Positions 12,401-27,400 of a stretch of DNA of 64,000 nt are shown one piece after another. The position numbers and the translations under genes are program-made. Position 1 is the first letter of the stretch, and each line of letters begins with the position of its first letter. The DNA is taken from contig NC_084765.1 of NCBI RefSeq assembly GCF_028858725.1, positions 11,177,501-11,241,500 on the forward strand. Reading direction: 5' to 3'. This stretch comes from Colius striatus (Eukaryota; Chordata; Aves; Coliiformes; Coliidae). Under the pieces are notes generated by a model, which did no database searches, was not told where the DNA came from, and saw nothing but the letters and a program-made list of their open reading frames with translations.

Positions 12401-15400
12401 AGCAAACAAAATAATAGCATTAGTTTCCTCCAGTCCACCTGCATCTCCTTGAAATACCACATTTACACAGAAGTGTTTTACTTTATGCATACCAAGGCTT
12501 TGGAATTGAAAAGGGGGAGAGCGTTCATATTTGATACCATTTCACATTTCCTTGGACAGGAACATCTCTGCAAAATAGACATTCATGGATCTCTGTTCCT
12601 TTCCACCTCTCCTAACTGCTCTCAGCTACCCCCCACTAGAAGCAACACTGGAGCCCAAGGCTGAGGCCAGTGACCTGCCTAGCCACCAGCACCTGTCTCT
12701 GTGACCTGACGTTGCTTCAGAACACAGACGGATCCTCTCGAGCTTGAAGTCACATCTCAAAACTGCACACCCCAACCCAAGCCCCTCCCCACGTTGCACT
12801 TTACTAACCTTATTTCCCTCACGTGCAGGGCTGACATGTCTCCTTCCATGGCAGGTGAGGAGGATAGTCCAGACACTGCCCCTGGCTTTCAACTTGGCCT
12901 CTGCTAAACAACTTCTGGCCCTTGTGTCACTTCTCCACTGCTTTCCCTCTTTGTAACTACTTTCCTCACTTTGTTATTCCTAAAGCTTTCCTCAGACTAT
13001 TTCTAAAACGTTTCCAAATTAGCCTGTTTTCCCTTCTGTGGCTGAGCCACAGCTGTTCCCAGTTTGCTGACCATTCAACACCTGGGCAGAGAACTAGATT
13101 TAACTCTCCACCACAATCACCTGTCTAATACAAAAGGCCTGGCATAGCAGCACTAGTGCAAAAGTGCACAACACAGGCAAGAAGGAAAGAGGGGCAGCAG
13201 CCTCAATCTTTAGTCAGCATAGTGCAAAAAAGGATAAACCACGCCAAAGCAGAAAGCTTTTCCAGATATGAAATTGTTCAAGTGCAGAAACCACTGATCT
13301 CTTTTTTTAGAAAAAAAAAGGAAAATCGGACTCTCCAGCAGATCTCAAAGAGCAGCTCCTCCAAGGAGAAGGAGGAGAAAGCATCCTCACAGTCACATGA
13401 AGTTGTATCAACAAGTTCTTTCTGTCATAATCTTCCCATCCACAAGATGGGATGCAAAAATCTTCAAGAGACCACCTTTCCAACCTGAAAGTATAAGTCA
13501 GGTTTCCTAGTTCCTTATAAAGGGGAAACAAAATCTCTGAAACCCAAAAGCCTATGAAGTGGAAGGGAAGGAGGAAGGGAAACAGCTGGATCCCACACAA
13601 AGGACTCCAAGCCAGAAACTGCAGTAAATTGGGTGTTGCAATATTCACAGCCAATGATGAGAGCAACAAATGGGGAGCGAAGCAAAGTTTGCTCCCTGGC
13701 TGGGAAGCTATAGTCACCCATGGGAGGTTTACACTGCTCTCACCAAAACATAAACACCACAGGACAGTGGTGCTTCCCTCACCCATCTCCTCTGCTCTTG
13801 ATAAAAATCCCTTCACTTTATACATGTCATGCCAAGCTATTTTGTCATTAAATGAAAGAATTCAATATGAAGTGGTGAAGAGTAAATAAAAAATTAAGAT
13901 TTACTATGAATTTGAGGCATAAATGTAAATGGGGAAAAAAAAGTACTGTTGCTAGGTACCAGATTAACCCTGAACACAATTGAAAAGAGTTATTTCCAGG
14001 TAGAAACTCTCAGCACCAAGACAGCAATTACAAGGTTGCACAAAAAAAAATACTTTGTGAATCTAACATTTAGATTTAATACAAAAAACCCTCAGACATA
14101 AGAACTTAAAAACCATGAACTTAAAAGAACATGAAAGGTCACACAGAGAAAGCAAAACTGACCGAAATTGAGACTTTGCATCTTTACTTTTGGAATTTTG
14201 GGTAAAAGGGTAAAAGTGGAATTTGACAGAAGCACGGAGAACCTGAGGAGCACCCGTGCAAACAAGAAAGCAGGGAGTTCAACAGACAGCATTCTTCCAC
14301 CAGCTGATTACATTACCTGTGTGCTCCAAGACAAAAGGTTAGAGTGAATACAGGCATTGTATATGATAAGAACAGAGCAGCCTTTCTTTGCCAGGCTCTG
14401 TAAGCTGTCTTCAGACAGTATTGCACAATTTCCATCTTGCTGCAATCAAGGAGATGCAGACATAGATCTGCTGTAAGAATTTTAAAAGAATCCAAGTGAA
14501 AGAGCAACACAAGTTAACTCTAGACAGTAAGGATGGAAAGAAAAGCAAACAACAGCTATGACATCTGGAAAACCTCTTTTGGGCTCAGAGCCAACAGACA
14601 CACTGCCATTACCGGGCATCATCTACAGAAGGCAGCATAAATCTAGGCGATGTGAGCAAATGAGCAGCACCCGTGCTGGTAGGTCTGAAGCTTTTAACCA
14701 CGCCAAGAAATAAAATGACGTGAAATATCTGCTCTCAGGTAAGCCAGACTGTGCAATGGGAAATACAATGATAAACCAGAGGGGGATTTGAGGCCCCGTT
14801 TCGACATTTGTTGTGCCTCTGACCTCCCACCAAAGCCAGATCTAGCACTATTAAGAAGGGAGCTATCTTAGCTTTCATAACCATGATCCTCACTTCCCAG
14901 AACTCACAGAAGAAAACAGGAAAGCTAAGAAGACTGTCCCATTTCTCATGGGAATACAGTATGCCAGGTAGGGCCCTGTCATCAGCAGTTTCTGGAAAAA
15001 ATGGAAACATTGTACAGAGTGAAAGCCTCCTGCTAAAAAGTGAGTGATAAGGCAAAACTGAGCAGTTTCTTTTGATAGTTTCTTTTCTGTGCTGTATGGT
15101 TTGGAACAACACCTTGGAGTGCAACAGTTACGTTGTAGTGGTATATATATCAGACTGGTTTGATCCCTGTTTGTTCAATATTTATTACTCAGTGCTCCGG
15201 TGCTGAACCACAACCCCCTGGGATTTCTGTATATAGTTTTGCAAAAGATTATTTATTTCTACAGTTCTGATCCTCCTGTTTCTTCCCTCACCCTTCCCCA
15301 AGGGGAGAATAGTGGTGATACCAAAACCTTGCCTTAGGGCCAAAATACCTATTTGGGCATTGCACATACTTGTTCATGAACTTAAAGAGATCTCTCCAGT

Positions 15401-18400
15401 ATTATTCCTTCAACCATTTCAAGCAAAAGTGTTCAGGTGGCGTCTGCTTTTGATCAGAAACAGATGTCATCAGAAAAGTTCATACTTCTCCTTTTTATCA
15501 GGAGGGTGACATGAGACTGAAGACTCATCTTGCAAGTCACAGTATCACAGAGCAAAGGGGATCCTTTTTTTTTTTTGAGAATCACAGTACTAATTGTGCA
15601 AACTTTGAATCACATCTAAGCAAGTGCAGTGATTAAAGGTCACATAGGTGCACTACTCAGGAGCTAAACAAGAACCACAACAGCCCCAAGGAGCTGGTGT
15701 CCCCAGCATCAGCCAGTCCTCACAAAAAGCAAAATGAGCTATTTACTGGGAGGCAAGCAGCACGTCCCACTTAGTCCAAGCTGTGTAAATGACATATATA
15801 GCCATCAATATCTAAAGTGTCCGGTGGGAATCCCTACATATGCACCTTAGAAGACAAAGAAAAGAACCGAAGGCCTTACATGAATAAAAGAGGGGAATAA
15901 AAGTTTTATATTAAACAATTATTTTATCTTAAATCTCTATAAAGAGTAGCAAGCATTAACATAGTTCAACAGAGGCATTAAACAAACTGCTAAATGGCTT
16001 AAGTTTGTCTCTTACCTCTTCAGGTACAATGATTAAAGGGTATTTGTCCTCTGATAAGAAGTTAAAAATAACCCACACTTTAAATGCATCTTCATCACTT
16101 ATCAGCAAAGGACTTTTAGAGAGGTTCTTTTTAGCACAGAGAGTCCAGCACATCCTGTTGAATTCAACTTTGTCAAAGTTTCCTTGAACCTAAAATGAAG
16201 AAATTTAACAAAAGAGATTTATATGCATGAATAGCACAGAATAACAGACAAAGCGTAACAGGCTGTCACACAAAAAGCACTGAGAAATTTCTAATTTGCA
16301 AGAAATGTCAAAGCCCCAAAAGAGCACTGTAGCAGCCCAGTGTGCCTTCCTGCATGAGGTCTACTAAGGAACTGCTTCCAGCAAAATCTACGTTAGGGTC
16401 TAGAGAACAGGTCATACGAGGAGTGGCTGAGGGAGCTGGGGGTGTTTAGCCCAGAGAAGAGGAGGCTGAGAGGACACATGATCACTCTACAGCTACTTGA
16501 AGAGGAGTTACAGAAGGTGGGGGTCCATCTCTTCTCTCCAAGAACGAATGATAGGACATGAGGAAATGGATTTAAGTTGCACCAAGGGAGGTTTAAATTG
16601 GACATTAGGAAGAACTTTTTCACTGAGGGGGTTATAAAGCATTGGAATGGGCTGCGCACCGAGATAGTGGAGTCACCATCCCTGGAGATATTCAAAAGAC
16701 ATATAGATGAAGTACTGAGGGATATTGTTCGGTTTAGTGACAGGCTTGGCAGTGTGAGGTGACTCAATGATCTTAAAGGTCTTTTCCAGCCGTAATGATT
16801 CTATGATTCTACATCCAACCCCCAATTTCTGGTCAATTTAACAACACCTTGACTTCACATGAAGGAGGCTACACTGCATTCTGCATGGTCTCTAGCCCCT
16901 TAGCTTCCAAAACATCTTCATAACTTACTTCCAGCTGTCCCTCTGTTGCACTGAGTTACTGACATTTCACATAACAAATTTGAAACCAATATAGCCAAAA
17001 TTACACGTGGATATGCTATAAGCTATATTGGAACAACAGCTGAGAAAATCCTTTGGTATGTTTTTCCAGTTAATTATTACTCAAACATAAATCTAGTAGA
17101 ATATTCATAAACATGTAATCATTTATTTCTTGAATGCTAATCCACTTAAAACCTTTCCTTTTCCTCAGACTTGCAAGTCTTCACCTTTTTGATAAAAAAA
17201 TTCCTCTTCTTCTCACTATCTTTGGTTATACCTAAAAACTGTACATACCTATCTGTGAATTATTTACATATGTAAAAGCCTTCATTTCCTCTATTTTCTT
17301 TTCAAACCCTCATTTATGTCAGTGATGAAATCTATTTACCTCCCCCCACAGCTTAGCAATGCCATTATCATCTGGGCATGTGAAGCTGTTTTAGAAGTCA
17401 GGCTTCATTGGGCAGGATGAGGAGGAGAGACGGGAAAAAGCACAGGCAAAAGTAGCCAAGGGATGAGGTGCAGGCAAATTAAAGGAAGGAGAAGGAAACC
17501 TGGCTTCTAGCTCTTCTTCCAAGAGGTATTTGTTCACTTAGCTGGTATTTCATTTAAGACCTATGTTTCTTGTGTGAATACCCAGGAGGCTGAGGTTGTG
17601 GCTATAGCAGTTATTGCCCCTACAGCTTCCATCTTCTGGCCTGTGGCCGGCCTCTTGCGTCATGACTTACACTGGCAGACTGCTCTGCAAAGACTATGGC
17701 TTTCTTTTATAGTCTCCCTTTTAGTCTTGGAAATGACTATAAAATGCTTCTTGGCATAGAGTTGGTTTCCTGTTTATTTCTGTCTTTTTCTTCTTCTTTC
17801 TTTCTTTTTTTCTTTCCTCCACCCACATCAGTTCATCCACTTCATTAGTCTATCTTTTTACTTAGCCACTATGGCCCACCCGCCACTATATTTGACCACT
17901 TATCACACTGGATGGGAAATCATACAGTTTGCAGTGGTGTCCTTAAAGCATCCAAGATGCATGGTTTGGCCTATCTTAAGAAAAATGTCACTGAACATTA
18001 CTGGTGTTGTTACCACAAAAGAGATGAGAACCTATTTCTTAGCCATTCTTTTTCCAGAATCCAGACTTTATTCTGAAATGGACTTCGTGAGGCCTGTGTG
18101 TCATCCAGAGCAAGAACACTGATCAGGAATTATTCAGGAACAATAACCAGACAAGCACACAAGTCCCAACTCTCCAAAATAACCGGTTTGCATCTGTGGG
18201 CTTTTTCTAAACGACCAGGCTGGCTGTTTAGTAAAGGATATAATCACAAAATTGTTATTCTGGGGATACTGGGAGTTGGAATGAAATTAAATAGTACCCT
18301 ATAATGAAGAATAAACTTTTTCCTTTCCAATTTCATGTAGCAATGCCAACTATTCCCAGTACCCACATTCTACATTTGCATGGGGTCAGGAGGAAGGACA

Positions 18401-21400
18401 GTGAAAATCCCACAGGTAAACCCAAATTTCTTTAGACCTGACTCCATAACACAGAAGTCCTGGCTGTGCTACTTTGGCTTCCTTGACTGGCAATGCTCCA
18501 CTGTAAGTAGCTACACAGTAATTACTCTGAATGAATAATCTCTCTGGACTGATCATTTCTAAGAAGAATTTCAAAAATTAAAAATATATGAACAGTTTCT
18601 AAAGTTACACTTTAACTTACTTGCAAAAGTACTTCAAACTTAGTTAAGAAATTGCAAAAGTAGAAACTTTCCAAACAGGAACTGATGGCAAGAACCCCAG
18701 TCATAAACCCATACACACACTGATTTTTCTCCTGTGCACTAGCATATGCTTTTAACTGTACTTCAGAATTTGTCCAAACTATTAGAAGTCACCCATTTAA
18801 TTTGGAAACTTCCTGGGTAATCCATACTAATAATTCTACAGCAATTATCACTTTTATTTGTGAATCAGTTCAAATGATGAAACACGCAAATGAACTGTCC
18901 CCTCTAATCTTAAAACTGCTTAAACTCACAGAGATAAAAACATCATCAATAAGACACCTGCCTTCCCGTTCTAGGAAGTTTCCCAAAATAAAAGACGAAT
19001 GCAGTAAAACCCATACAACTTTCTAAAACCTGAATTTCTATTAAAACACAAAGTATAACTTCCCATCATCAATATCCTACCAAATAACTCTAAAACATAA
19101 GGAAATAGGGAAAATATTTAGCTAAAGTATTGGTAATCATATCAGTTCCAAAAATATAACACATATTGGCAGTGTAACTAGCAGTCACTAAGTTGTCTGA
19201 AACATGAGATAACCAGAGGTTTAGAATGATGTCCTTCCTTGTCTCACACCATTATAACTCCTCCCTGCTCTAAATAAGGCATGTTGTAAAATACCACCAC
19301 CACCATTAAAAAGGAAACATTTTGAATTGTTATTAAAAGACATACATTGTAAATAAATAGTAGATGCTAAAATATGGTTATGAAACCAAGTAAAATAAAT
19401 TATGAAGACATTACTTTGGCAAGAAACAGCTGTCTCCTGAATGAGACACTTACAGAGCAAGAACAGATTTTGTTTGAGATGCAAGAAAATCCTAGATACA
19501 TCTCCCTGCTAAGTAACAAGCAGCACAATATTGGAAAACGTGAATTAATCAATATTCATTATCCAAATCCCCTATTTGGGTAAAGGAGATTAGTTGCAAA
19601 CAATATGCCTCATGCAAACAATTGTGCCTTTCTTGACAATTCTTCTGACAGTTCTACATAAAGAGGCTTTATTGCAGGGTAACACAGGGTTAAGCCAACA
19701 CTAAAAAACAACTGCATTTAAGAGAATAGCAGAAGTTATTTCAAAAGGTTCCAAAGTCCTCTCAATAAAATTGTAAGTCACTGTTCCATATCTGTTTTAA
19801 AAGAAACCTGTTCTTTAAATATTTTACTATTTTTTTAGAGCAAAGTATCTTGAGATCAAAAACATTCTCTTGATTATGTTGCTGTTGCTCAAAACAATTA
19901 CTTCACCAGAAGATGTATGACTGACAATTGAGAGAACTTCCTTTGTATTTGGGAGTATAAAGCACCAGTCCTTTAGTAGCTTTGCTTACTAGCATAAATC
20001 AAGGGCATTTGTTCTACAATCACCCTATCTAAAAGAACAGATTAGGCCTTGGAAGAATGAAAAAAGAAGGAGGTTCTTGTTTGCATTTTTTGCTTGTTTG
20101 TTCTAAACAAAGGAGGCATGCTAGGAACCAGTGACTTCATCCCACTGCATGTTGTGTTTTGGCACTGATGTAAAGTCCTCTCCAAAAGATGAGATGTCAC
20201 AATCAAGATTTTCCCAGTCCACAAAGATAGTTTCTTTTTAAAGAAATTCACTAATTTTTAATGTACCTAAACTGTCTGCAAGCATTTAGTCAGGACTAAA
20301 TTAGAAAGTGACAGGTAACTTAATCCTGTTCCTTAACATCTTCATCTTGGTATAGGTGTATAACAACACAAGAAACTACATGCAGTCACGCTCTTCCCTG
20401 TCATGAGAAAGCAAGGTGGTTTCTCCTTAGTTTTTCAGCAAGGTGCCCCAGAGTAGCTGAACACTAACTATACAGCAATGTGCTTAAGTAGCCAGGGCTT
20501 TCATTTTCAAATTAAAATAGTACTTAAATGCAATTGCTTATCATTTCTGTAACTATTTTTCCTCTAAATATACTTCAGCAATAAAGCACAGCTGTATCTG
20601 AAAAAGCCTTCCATCTCTCTCTCTTTAACTTTATATTATTGCTGGCAGTAGTAAGCCAATAACAAAAACCACTGTGTTTCACACTCTACTTTGGTCAAAA
20701 TAATGCAAGGTCTTTTCTTCTTGTTTAAAAGTTGTACACAAACTGCTTGGTCTCCATTGAATCTTGTAGGAGCTCAGACAGCCAATATGAAGTGGGAACA
20801 AGACAACAAACTTCTTAGGGACAAAGCAAGATTCTTCAGCATCAAACTACCAAGACATTGAGTACCTTTATGTGTACTAACAGTCAACAACTCCCACATA
20901 AGATAGGATGCTATTACTGAGAGAAACCCAGAATAGAGAGGCAGAGGAGCTGATAAATCTTAGTGAGCTATAACAAGCTTCTACTTCTTCCAAGCTGCCA
21001 GACTTCTACATACGTGTGTATATATATGTATGTATGCATATATATCTCATATCTTCCAGCAGTATTAAATGTAGATTAAAGAAGCATCAGAAATCAGCAA
21101 ATCAGGCAAAGGAATTTGCATAATCTGCAACATTATAAACTTGACAACATTATAAAAGAATGCAAACACCTGTGCACCTATGCAGCCATAACATCAAAGT
21201 TTGAAGATTTCTGGGGCTAGCCCCTAAATGTACAAGACATTAGAGGTATTGAATCTGATATGTTTGCACTACCCTGTGGGCTGGTTTGACAGTCTAGACC
21301 GGTATCTCAGCAGTTACTGAAAAAAAATTACTGAAAGTTACTGAAAAAAAGCAGGAAGATAGGGTTTTTTTTTACTTCCAAAACCAGACACTACCCATCT

Positions 21401-24400
21401 TAGTACCACATGGGGAAGGGAGCAGAGGAAACCCTGCTGGCTTTCCAGAGCTTCCCCCAAAACAAAGCACAGCAGAAGTCTGAAGACAGCTCATACACAG
21501 AAGGAGAGATCTTGCAAGACCAAACTTAATAACATTCCCTAATGTCATCACTGTAACTATTTGAAAGGATTTATTAAAATACCTTGTGAATACACATTAG
21601 AGATAAATGGATAAAGATTTTTGTCCTTCCTGTCGTCTGTATAACTTCAAGAAGCTTCCAAATAAATTCAGGCTGAGGTGCTTTGTTAGTATGAACATGG
21701 CTCTGCATGAACACAGTTTAGACAATGACCAGATGTAACAGGAAACAGAAACCAAGGAGAGAAAAAAGAAGTAGAGAACAGTGCATTCTTCCATTTTGAG
21801 GTGCAGGCTCTCCACAGTATATGACCCATCACAACCACACAGGCACACTCACAACCAGAGTATCTTTACACCAGCAAGCTTCCTGCAAGCAGAAGTCTGA
21901 TGTAAAGACATTCTTATACAAAACCTGATAAAGGGAAAAACAGAACACAAGGATTCAAAGCTTACCTTTTCCAAGATGAATTTGTTTAGATAAGGCATGT
22001 AACCCTGATTGGAAACTGGTCCTTCATCATCATCCCTAAAGTGCTCTTCCAAGGCCACTGGATCGTGGGGAACATTTAACACTGTGCACAAGTTGTGAGA
22101 AAGGACCTAAGGACAGAAGAGAAATCAGTGACCCTGCTGTCGACCTTAATCATGCTGCATTCCCTGCACAGCAGACCTATGATTTGCAAAAACCATGCAC
22201 AAAGTGACACTTGAATGGCAGCACAAGTTCTGCCCAGCAGATTTTTGGCAAAAAACAAAATGTAACTAAAAAAGTTGACTCCAAGGATTGAACGGCTTCA
22301 GAGAGTTGCATGTTTACAGAAGCAATGGGATCACGGAGAAGGGCATTCCTATAGAAGTGCAAACACAGCTACTGCAGCTACCCCTTGTACACATATACTT
22401 ACACATCTGAAAGCCGGGAGAGGCATGCAGAAACACCACAGTAATATTTACAGAGTGCAATTAGATAGCTACTGAAAACAACCACAAACACCTAGTCTTT
22501 GAAATTAGAAGTATTTACTACCCAGTGAAAATGAGTAAAAAAGAAAACAACTCAATATATACTTCCAGCTTACAAAGAAATGACCACTCAAATTAAAGCA
22601 TTAACTACAGAGTTCTCTCATCTGCTTCCTTTTATGTTGCTTCTCAACATTCACCCCAAGTTTGAGTTAGCCAGGGAAGAGTAACATCAAAGAAAGGGGA
22701 AGGGTTTAGCTGTGCTTCTCAAATTTTTATTTTAAAAAGGTATTTGCATGAATTATGTCATGAACCAGCACTCATGTCTGTTCTTGAGAAATTACCTTCA
22801 AGAAGAGGCTACACGCTTGATTAGTTTTAAGGAAGTACTGAACTACTGAAAACTTCAATGTTTGCCAGCGCATCGCTTCAACTTGGGCTGAGTTTCACAT
22901 GCACAAACTGCCTCGGTACCAACAACAGGAAGGCAGAGCCTGGGTAGCAGCCACTCCTGTGCCACCAGCACTTGCCTAAGAAAGGCAAAGCGATGTGCCT
23001 TTCGTTGCCTACACTGCCTCGAGTTGGGTCAATCCTAGAACATTCTGCCCACTGGGTCTTAAGCACACTGTCCCTCGGGATCCCATTCCCCTCGGCATGA
23101 TGCAGGGTTAAGCATCTGAAGACCATGTACTAGCCACAGGACTGTGTTAAAAATGTAACTTCGGATACCCACCAATGGCTTGCACTGAAAAAAAAAACCT
23201 AATTAAGAACCAAAAGTTAAAAATACAGGTAAAACAAAACTACTTACTACCTCTGTAGTAAGGCAGAGGTAAAACAGGTTGCATCTTTTGAAAAGGCATG
23301 CTGCTTATGGGGTTTTTTCTTTTGTCAAGTCAACAACTATATGGCACAGACTGCAACTGAATTTTGGCATATGTTTTACGTTTTCACTGAGCAATATAAA
23401 ATTAAAACAATAACAAAAAAAAATCCAGACCAAAACAATGCAAAGAGAAAGCAGTAAAAAGACATGCAGAAAATTTATAAGTGGATCTATTATATATCTA
23501 CTCACAGGCATAAAGCAGTTGAGATGGAGTAGCTGCAAAACAAGAAGTAAAATCTAAAGTCATCAAAGTCTAGGAAATCAAACCCATGCCACACACTTCA
23601 AACATCTGGGCTCCCATCCCTACATAAAAATAATGTACACTCCTTATCATGCATAAGAAAAGTAGACATGCAGAGTCTAAGCATCACCTAGTCTAAAATC
23701 CTACAAAGACAGACCAAGAAGCAAGTTCAATCCATAGGAGAATTCCTCTCTGCACACCTCCGAAGTTACACTTCCTTTTTGAAATGCCCACATTTCCACC
23801 AGAAATAGGTATTTTCCCTGCCATATGCTAACATTAGGCCACTGGAGCTAACCAGGGGCAAAAGTTTAAAAATAGAAAAACAGTAGCATCATTCATATTA
23901 CAACAAAAGCTGTATTCCTCAGAGCAGCAAAACAGTATTTAGAAGTTATCACGTTTCACACTACCTTCCATTAACAGTATATTTCCCTTCAGCCTGTCTT
24001 TGTTTTCAGCTACCACATCAAATCAAGTATTTGAGTCCATATGATTTATATAAGGAGGGAAAAAACCTGTACTATCATGCGTGTTTCCCCTTCTATTTAA
24101 GGTTTCTGTGATTATTTGTGGAAGAATGAAGGATTCCTGAATTTCTGAGAGAAAAAGATGATCTCAGTTTTCCAACCAGACTGTAGCTGCTAATAACTAA
24201 AAAGAAAACTCAGCTAATAAAAGTACTTTGAAAGCACAACTGATTTAACCTTATTAAAAAAAAAAGTATCTCAATAAAACACTTTCTTATCGTGTCCTTT
24301 CTACATGTTTCTCTTCTCCCTTTTTTGGCCTTCTTCCTGTGCTTGGGTTCTCAGAAACTTAGGTGGTTTTCCACATCAAATGACCAATTTACCGGGAAAG

Positions 24401-27400
24401 AATTCCACTTTCAATCATTCTGTAAGATCTGCCTTATCTCTCCTGTGCCCAGTGCTCTCTTTTCATAACTCAGGAAATTCCTCAGCGCCTGCCAAAGCCT
24501 GCCATTCTCCAACACAGCCAAGTGCCAGCTGAATTCTTCTGTTGCAGGCTAAGCCTGAAAAATTCTGCACTGAGGTCTCATTTTCATTTGTTTTGTTCTC
24601 TCAGGTCACATTATCTGGACCATGATATACTCTATTTTAATGATCAATTTTAAAAAGAAAAAATATCTAGCAGAGTACTAGGTTAACTGGAGTACAAAAA
24701 TCACCTTGCCTTGCAGAAGCTCCATCAACCATGAGGAAGTTTTGCACCAGTAAGAATTATTCCCCACCATGCCCACAGGGTTGCTAGGCAGCTTTTTCTT
24801 TCAGCACTTATTATGCTCTGGATGCCACGTTTAACAATCTACCTACCAGAGCCAATCCCTACCCCAGCCCAGAGACTCATCTCTGTGCTGCAGCAAATGG
24901 AACCAGTGTTGGTCCCCAAACTGTAGTCCCTAAGGCAGTACAAGTGGTGTGCAAAGGGCTCACAAAACCAGCACAACTGTTTTGTCTTCAATGAAAAGTT
25001 TCCTAAGAAAGATGCCTAGTGGCAATACTGAAGGGCGTTCTGCTCTAAATGTAAATAACTGGATGAAACGAGTGAGCTGAACATCAAAAGTTCTTACACA
25101 CCTTGGATTTACTTCATTTATGGCCTGTCTCATGCTGCGTTACCTGGAGTGCAGATTTCCACCCTAAGAGTGCGGATCTCCAGCTCTGCTCCACCACAGT
25201 TGCTCCCCTCTGAGCTCCCATTTTCCAAAACATTGTTCTTCCAAAACTTAAGCACGTGCTGAATTGTTACTGTCTGAGTAGTTCCATTTAACCTTGTCCA
25301 TAAAAGTGATCTGCATTTCTAAAGGGGAAAGGAAGATCTGCTAGACTACTTACTGCTCAGTGACAGAAAATTTGGCCCAGATGATAGTAGGAGCATTAAC
25401 AGGGCAGACTAATCCTACAGCAGCTATTGCCAGTTTCTTCAGTGCTTTTTTCTTCTTCCTTTTCCATCTTTCAGTGGGGTCTTCTCCCTCCCCCGTCTCT
25501 TTGTAAGATTTTTAAATGTTGGCATCGCAGATCCCGACAGCTCCATTCAGTGGCTTCATGTGAATTCATTCCAAGACATTCTTGGCTCATCTCTTCCTGA
25601 CATCCATGTCAGCAGCTAGCCAGCCAAAATAAAGCTACTCACAAGTACATCCCCTGTTCCTTTTTTGACCAGTATGGAAACCAGCATTGTATATGCTCCC
25701 CATCACAGGCAAACAGTCTTTTCAAACAGGGTGCATCTAAGCATACAGTTTCTTGCATCACAGCATCTCCAACGTACAGCTTCCATGTCTACTCAGGTAG
25801 CAAATGCTGCATTCAAAGTCTCATTGTTTCATATTGGGGTTAGTGCAACAATCACTCTCCCACTCAGATGAAAGGATTCAAGCCTGACCTCCACCAGCTC
25901 ACATTGCGACAGTAGAGCCCTTTGCCCACATCACTTCTCCATTCCATCATTTGCTCCCTTCTTGGGTACTCACAGACCCCTTGTCACTATTTTCAACAGT
26001 CTCACACTTCCTCCTTCTTTCAGTATCAGCACATCCCTTTTTGCCCCCAATCACAAACTGATCCCAGCCTGCAATCATCCAATTGCCAAGAGAATTGCCT
26101 TTCTGCCCTGCAGCTCCCAGCCCTTAAGAGCTCCTAGTAAACATTTTCCATCTACCCTGCCATTCTTTTACATCTTCCTTGAAACCAGCTGACAGAACCT
26201 CAAGGACAAAGGTTAAAGGGGCTGCTGATGGCACTGGCAGCTGCTCCTCTCAAGCGCATTCTCTCATGGCGCCGTTGTTTCCCAATGCCTCCCCTTTTAG
26301 TTTACAAGCTGCCTTGATTTACCAGCTCTTCTGGCAGAGGGGCATCCCTCCCCTCGCACCTCCCAGGCACCATTGCTCATGGCTACCCAAACACAAATGC
26401 TTCTGAGACCTTCTAATACCATGAGAGTACAAGTCTCCATAGTGAGTCATAATGACTAATTTCCTACCATCCTTCACTGTTGGACAAAGTCAATTGTCCA
26501 GCTGGGGTCCTGCCCACTTGTCCCAGGCTCTCAACCTTTCCACTGCCTTGCTACATTGTTCGAGGTCTTCCTCTCCATTCAGACTGTCCTTCTTGCCCAT
26601 GATTACACCATTCTTCCTCTTCTAACCAGCCACTGACTTCCTATTTAGTAAAATGGCAAATTAAAGACAAGAAGTATAAGAATCCTGTAACATCCTAGAT
26701 AGAAAACGTAATCTGCTCTTTAATTGTAAGACTGACTAGTAACTTTGGTCACTCATATATTATGGGCTGGAATGAGAGCATATTTTCACCAGGTGCTCAC
26801 CATCCATGTCCTGCAGATACCATGTCAGGAACTCAAGACTGAAAATCCACTCCAGTGGTAGCACACAAAATAAACCCAAACCAGCCAAATAATCCCACTG
26901 CCTAAGCAGAGACAAATCACAAAGCAAAGTAAGGAAAAGATTCCAGAGAGAGTGTAAAAACTAACTGGTATGCCATTCTTCCCAAGATCCAGTCATACAC
27001 ATGCACTACAAGGAGTACTGCCAGCTACTAAGTGTAACTACATTTAAAATCACTGTGTTTCAAGGTCTGGATGAAAAGCAGATCAAATGCTGGCATGTTA
27101 TAGAAACTTATTTTAAAGGTCCACTTTAAAATTGCAGACTGCAAGAAAGAGGAAATTGGATTTAAATATAGGAAAGCAAATATCTGCGTGTAGCTTGTAC
27201 TCAAACCACAACAGCAGCTATAACTGCATGCACAAATCTTACACTGCACCCTTGCTACGTCAGTGTTTGAAAGTGCTGGAACAGACTGTGGTTGTGTCCA
27301 CACTTAAAGGGGCAATTTAAAAAGAGAATACACAAATCTTTTTGCTGATATAGAAGAAAAAACAAAAGATAAGACCTGCAGCCAGCATACCAGTAGAACT

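Larger units (their letters stand above)
5835..16015 (-). other. SWAP70 intron 3
   Basis: About 10.2 kb, AT-rich. Apart from the rearranged CR1 at 10941-11993, I recognise no repeats or exons. Long chance ORFs here, such as 13307-13825, show no known domains. Confidence 0.9.
16190..21965 (-). other. SWAP70 intron 2
   Basis: About 5.8 kb. It contains one plus-strand CR1 3' fragment (16396-16810), a pyrimidine tract near 17785-17820, a TA/TG-rich stretch at 21010-21047 and a short TTACTGAA repeat at 21312-21351. Nothing else is recognised. Confidence 0.9.

Noticed and set aside
13307-13825. 172-codon ORF on the minus strand in SWAP70 intron 3
   Set aside because: No recognisable domain, low-complexity tails (FFF, SPPSP), no splice-site context or conserved frame. 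An ORF of this length is expected by chance in a window this size.
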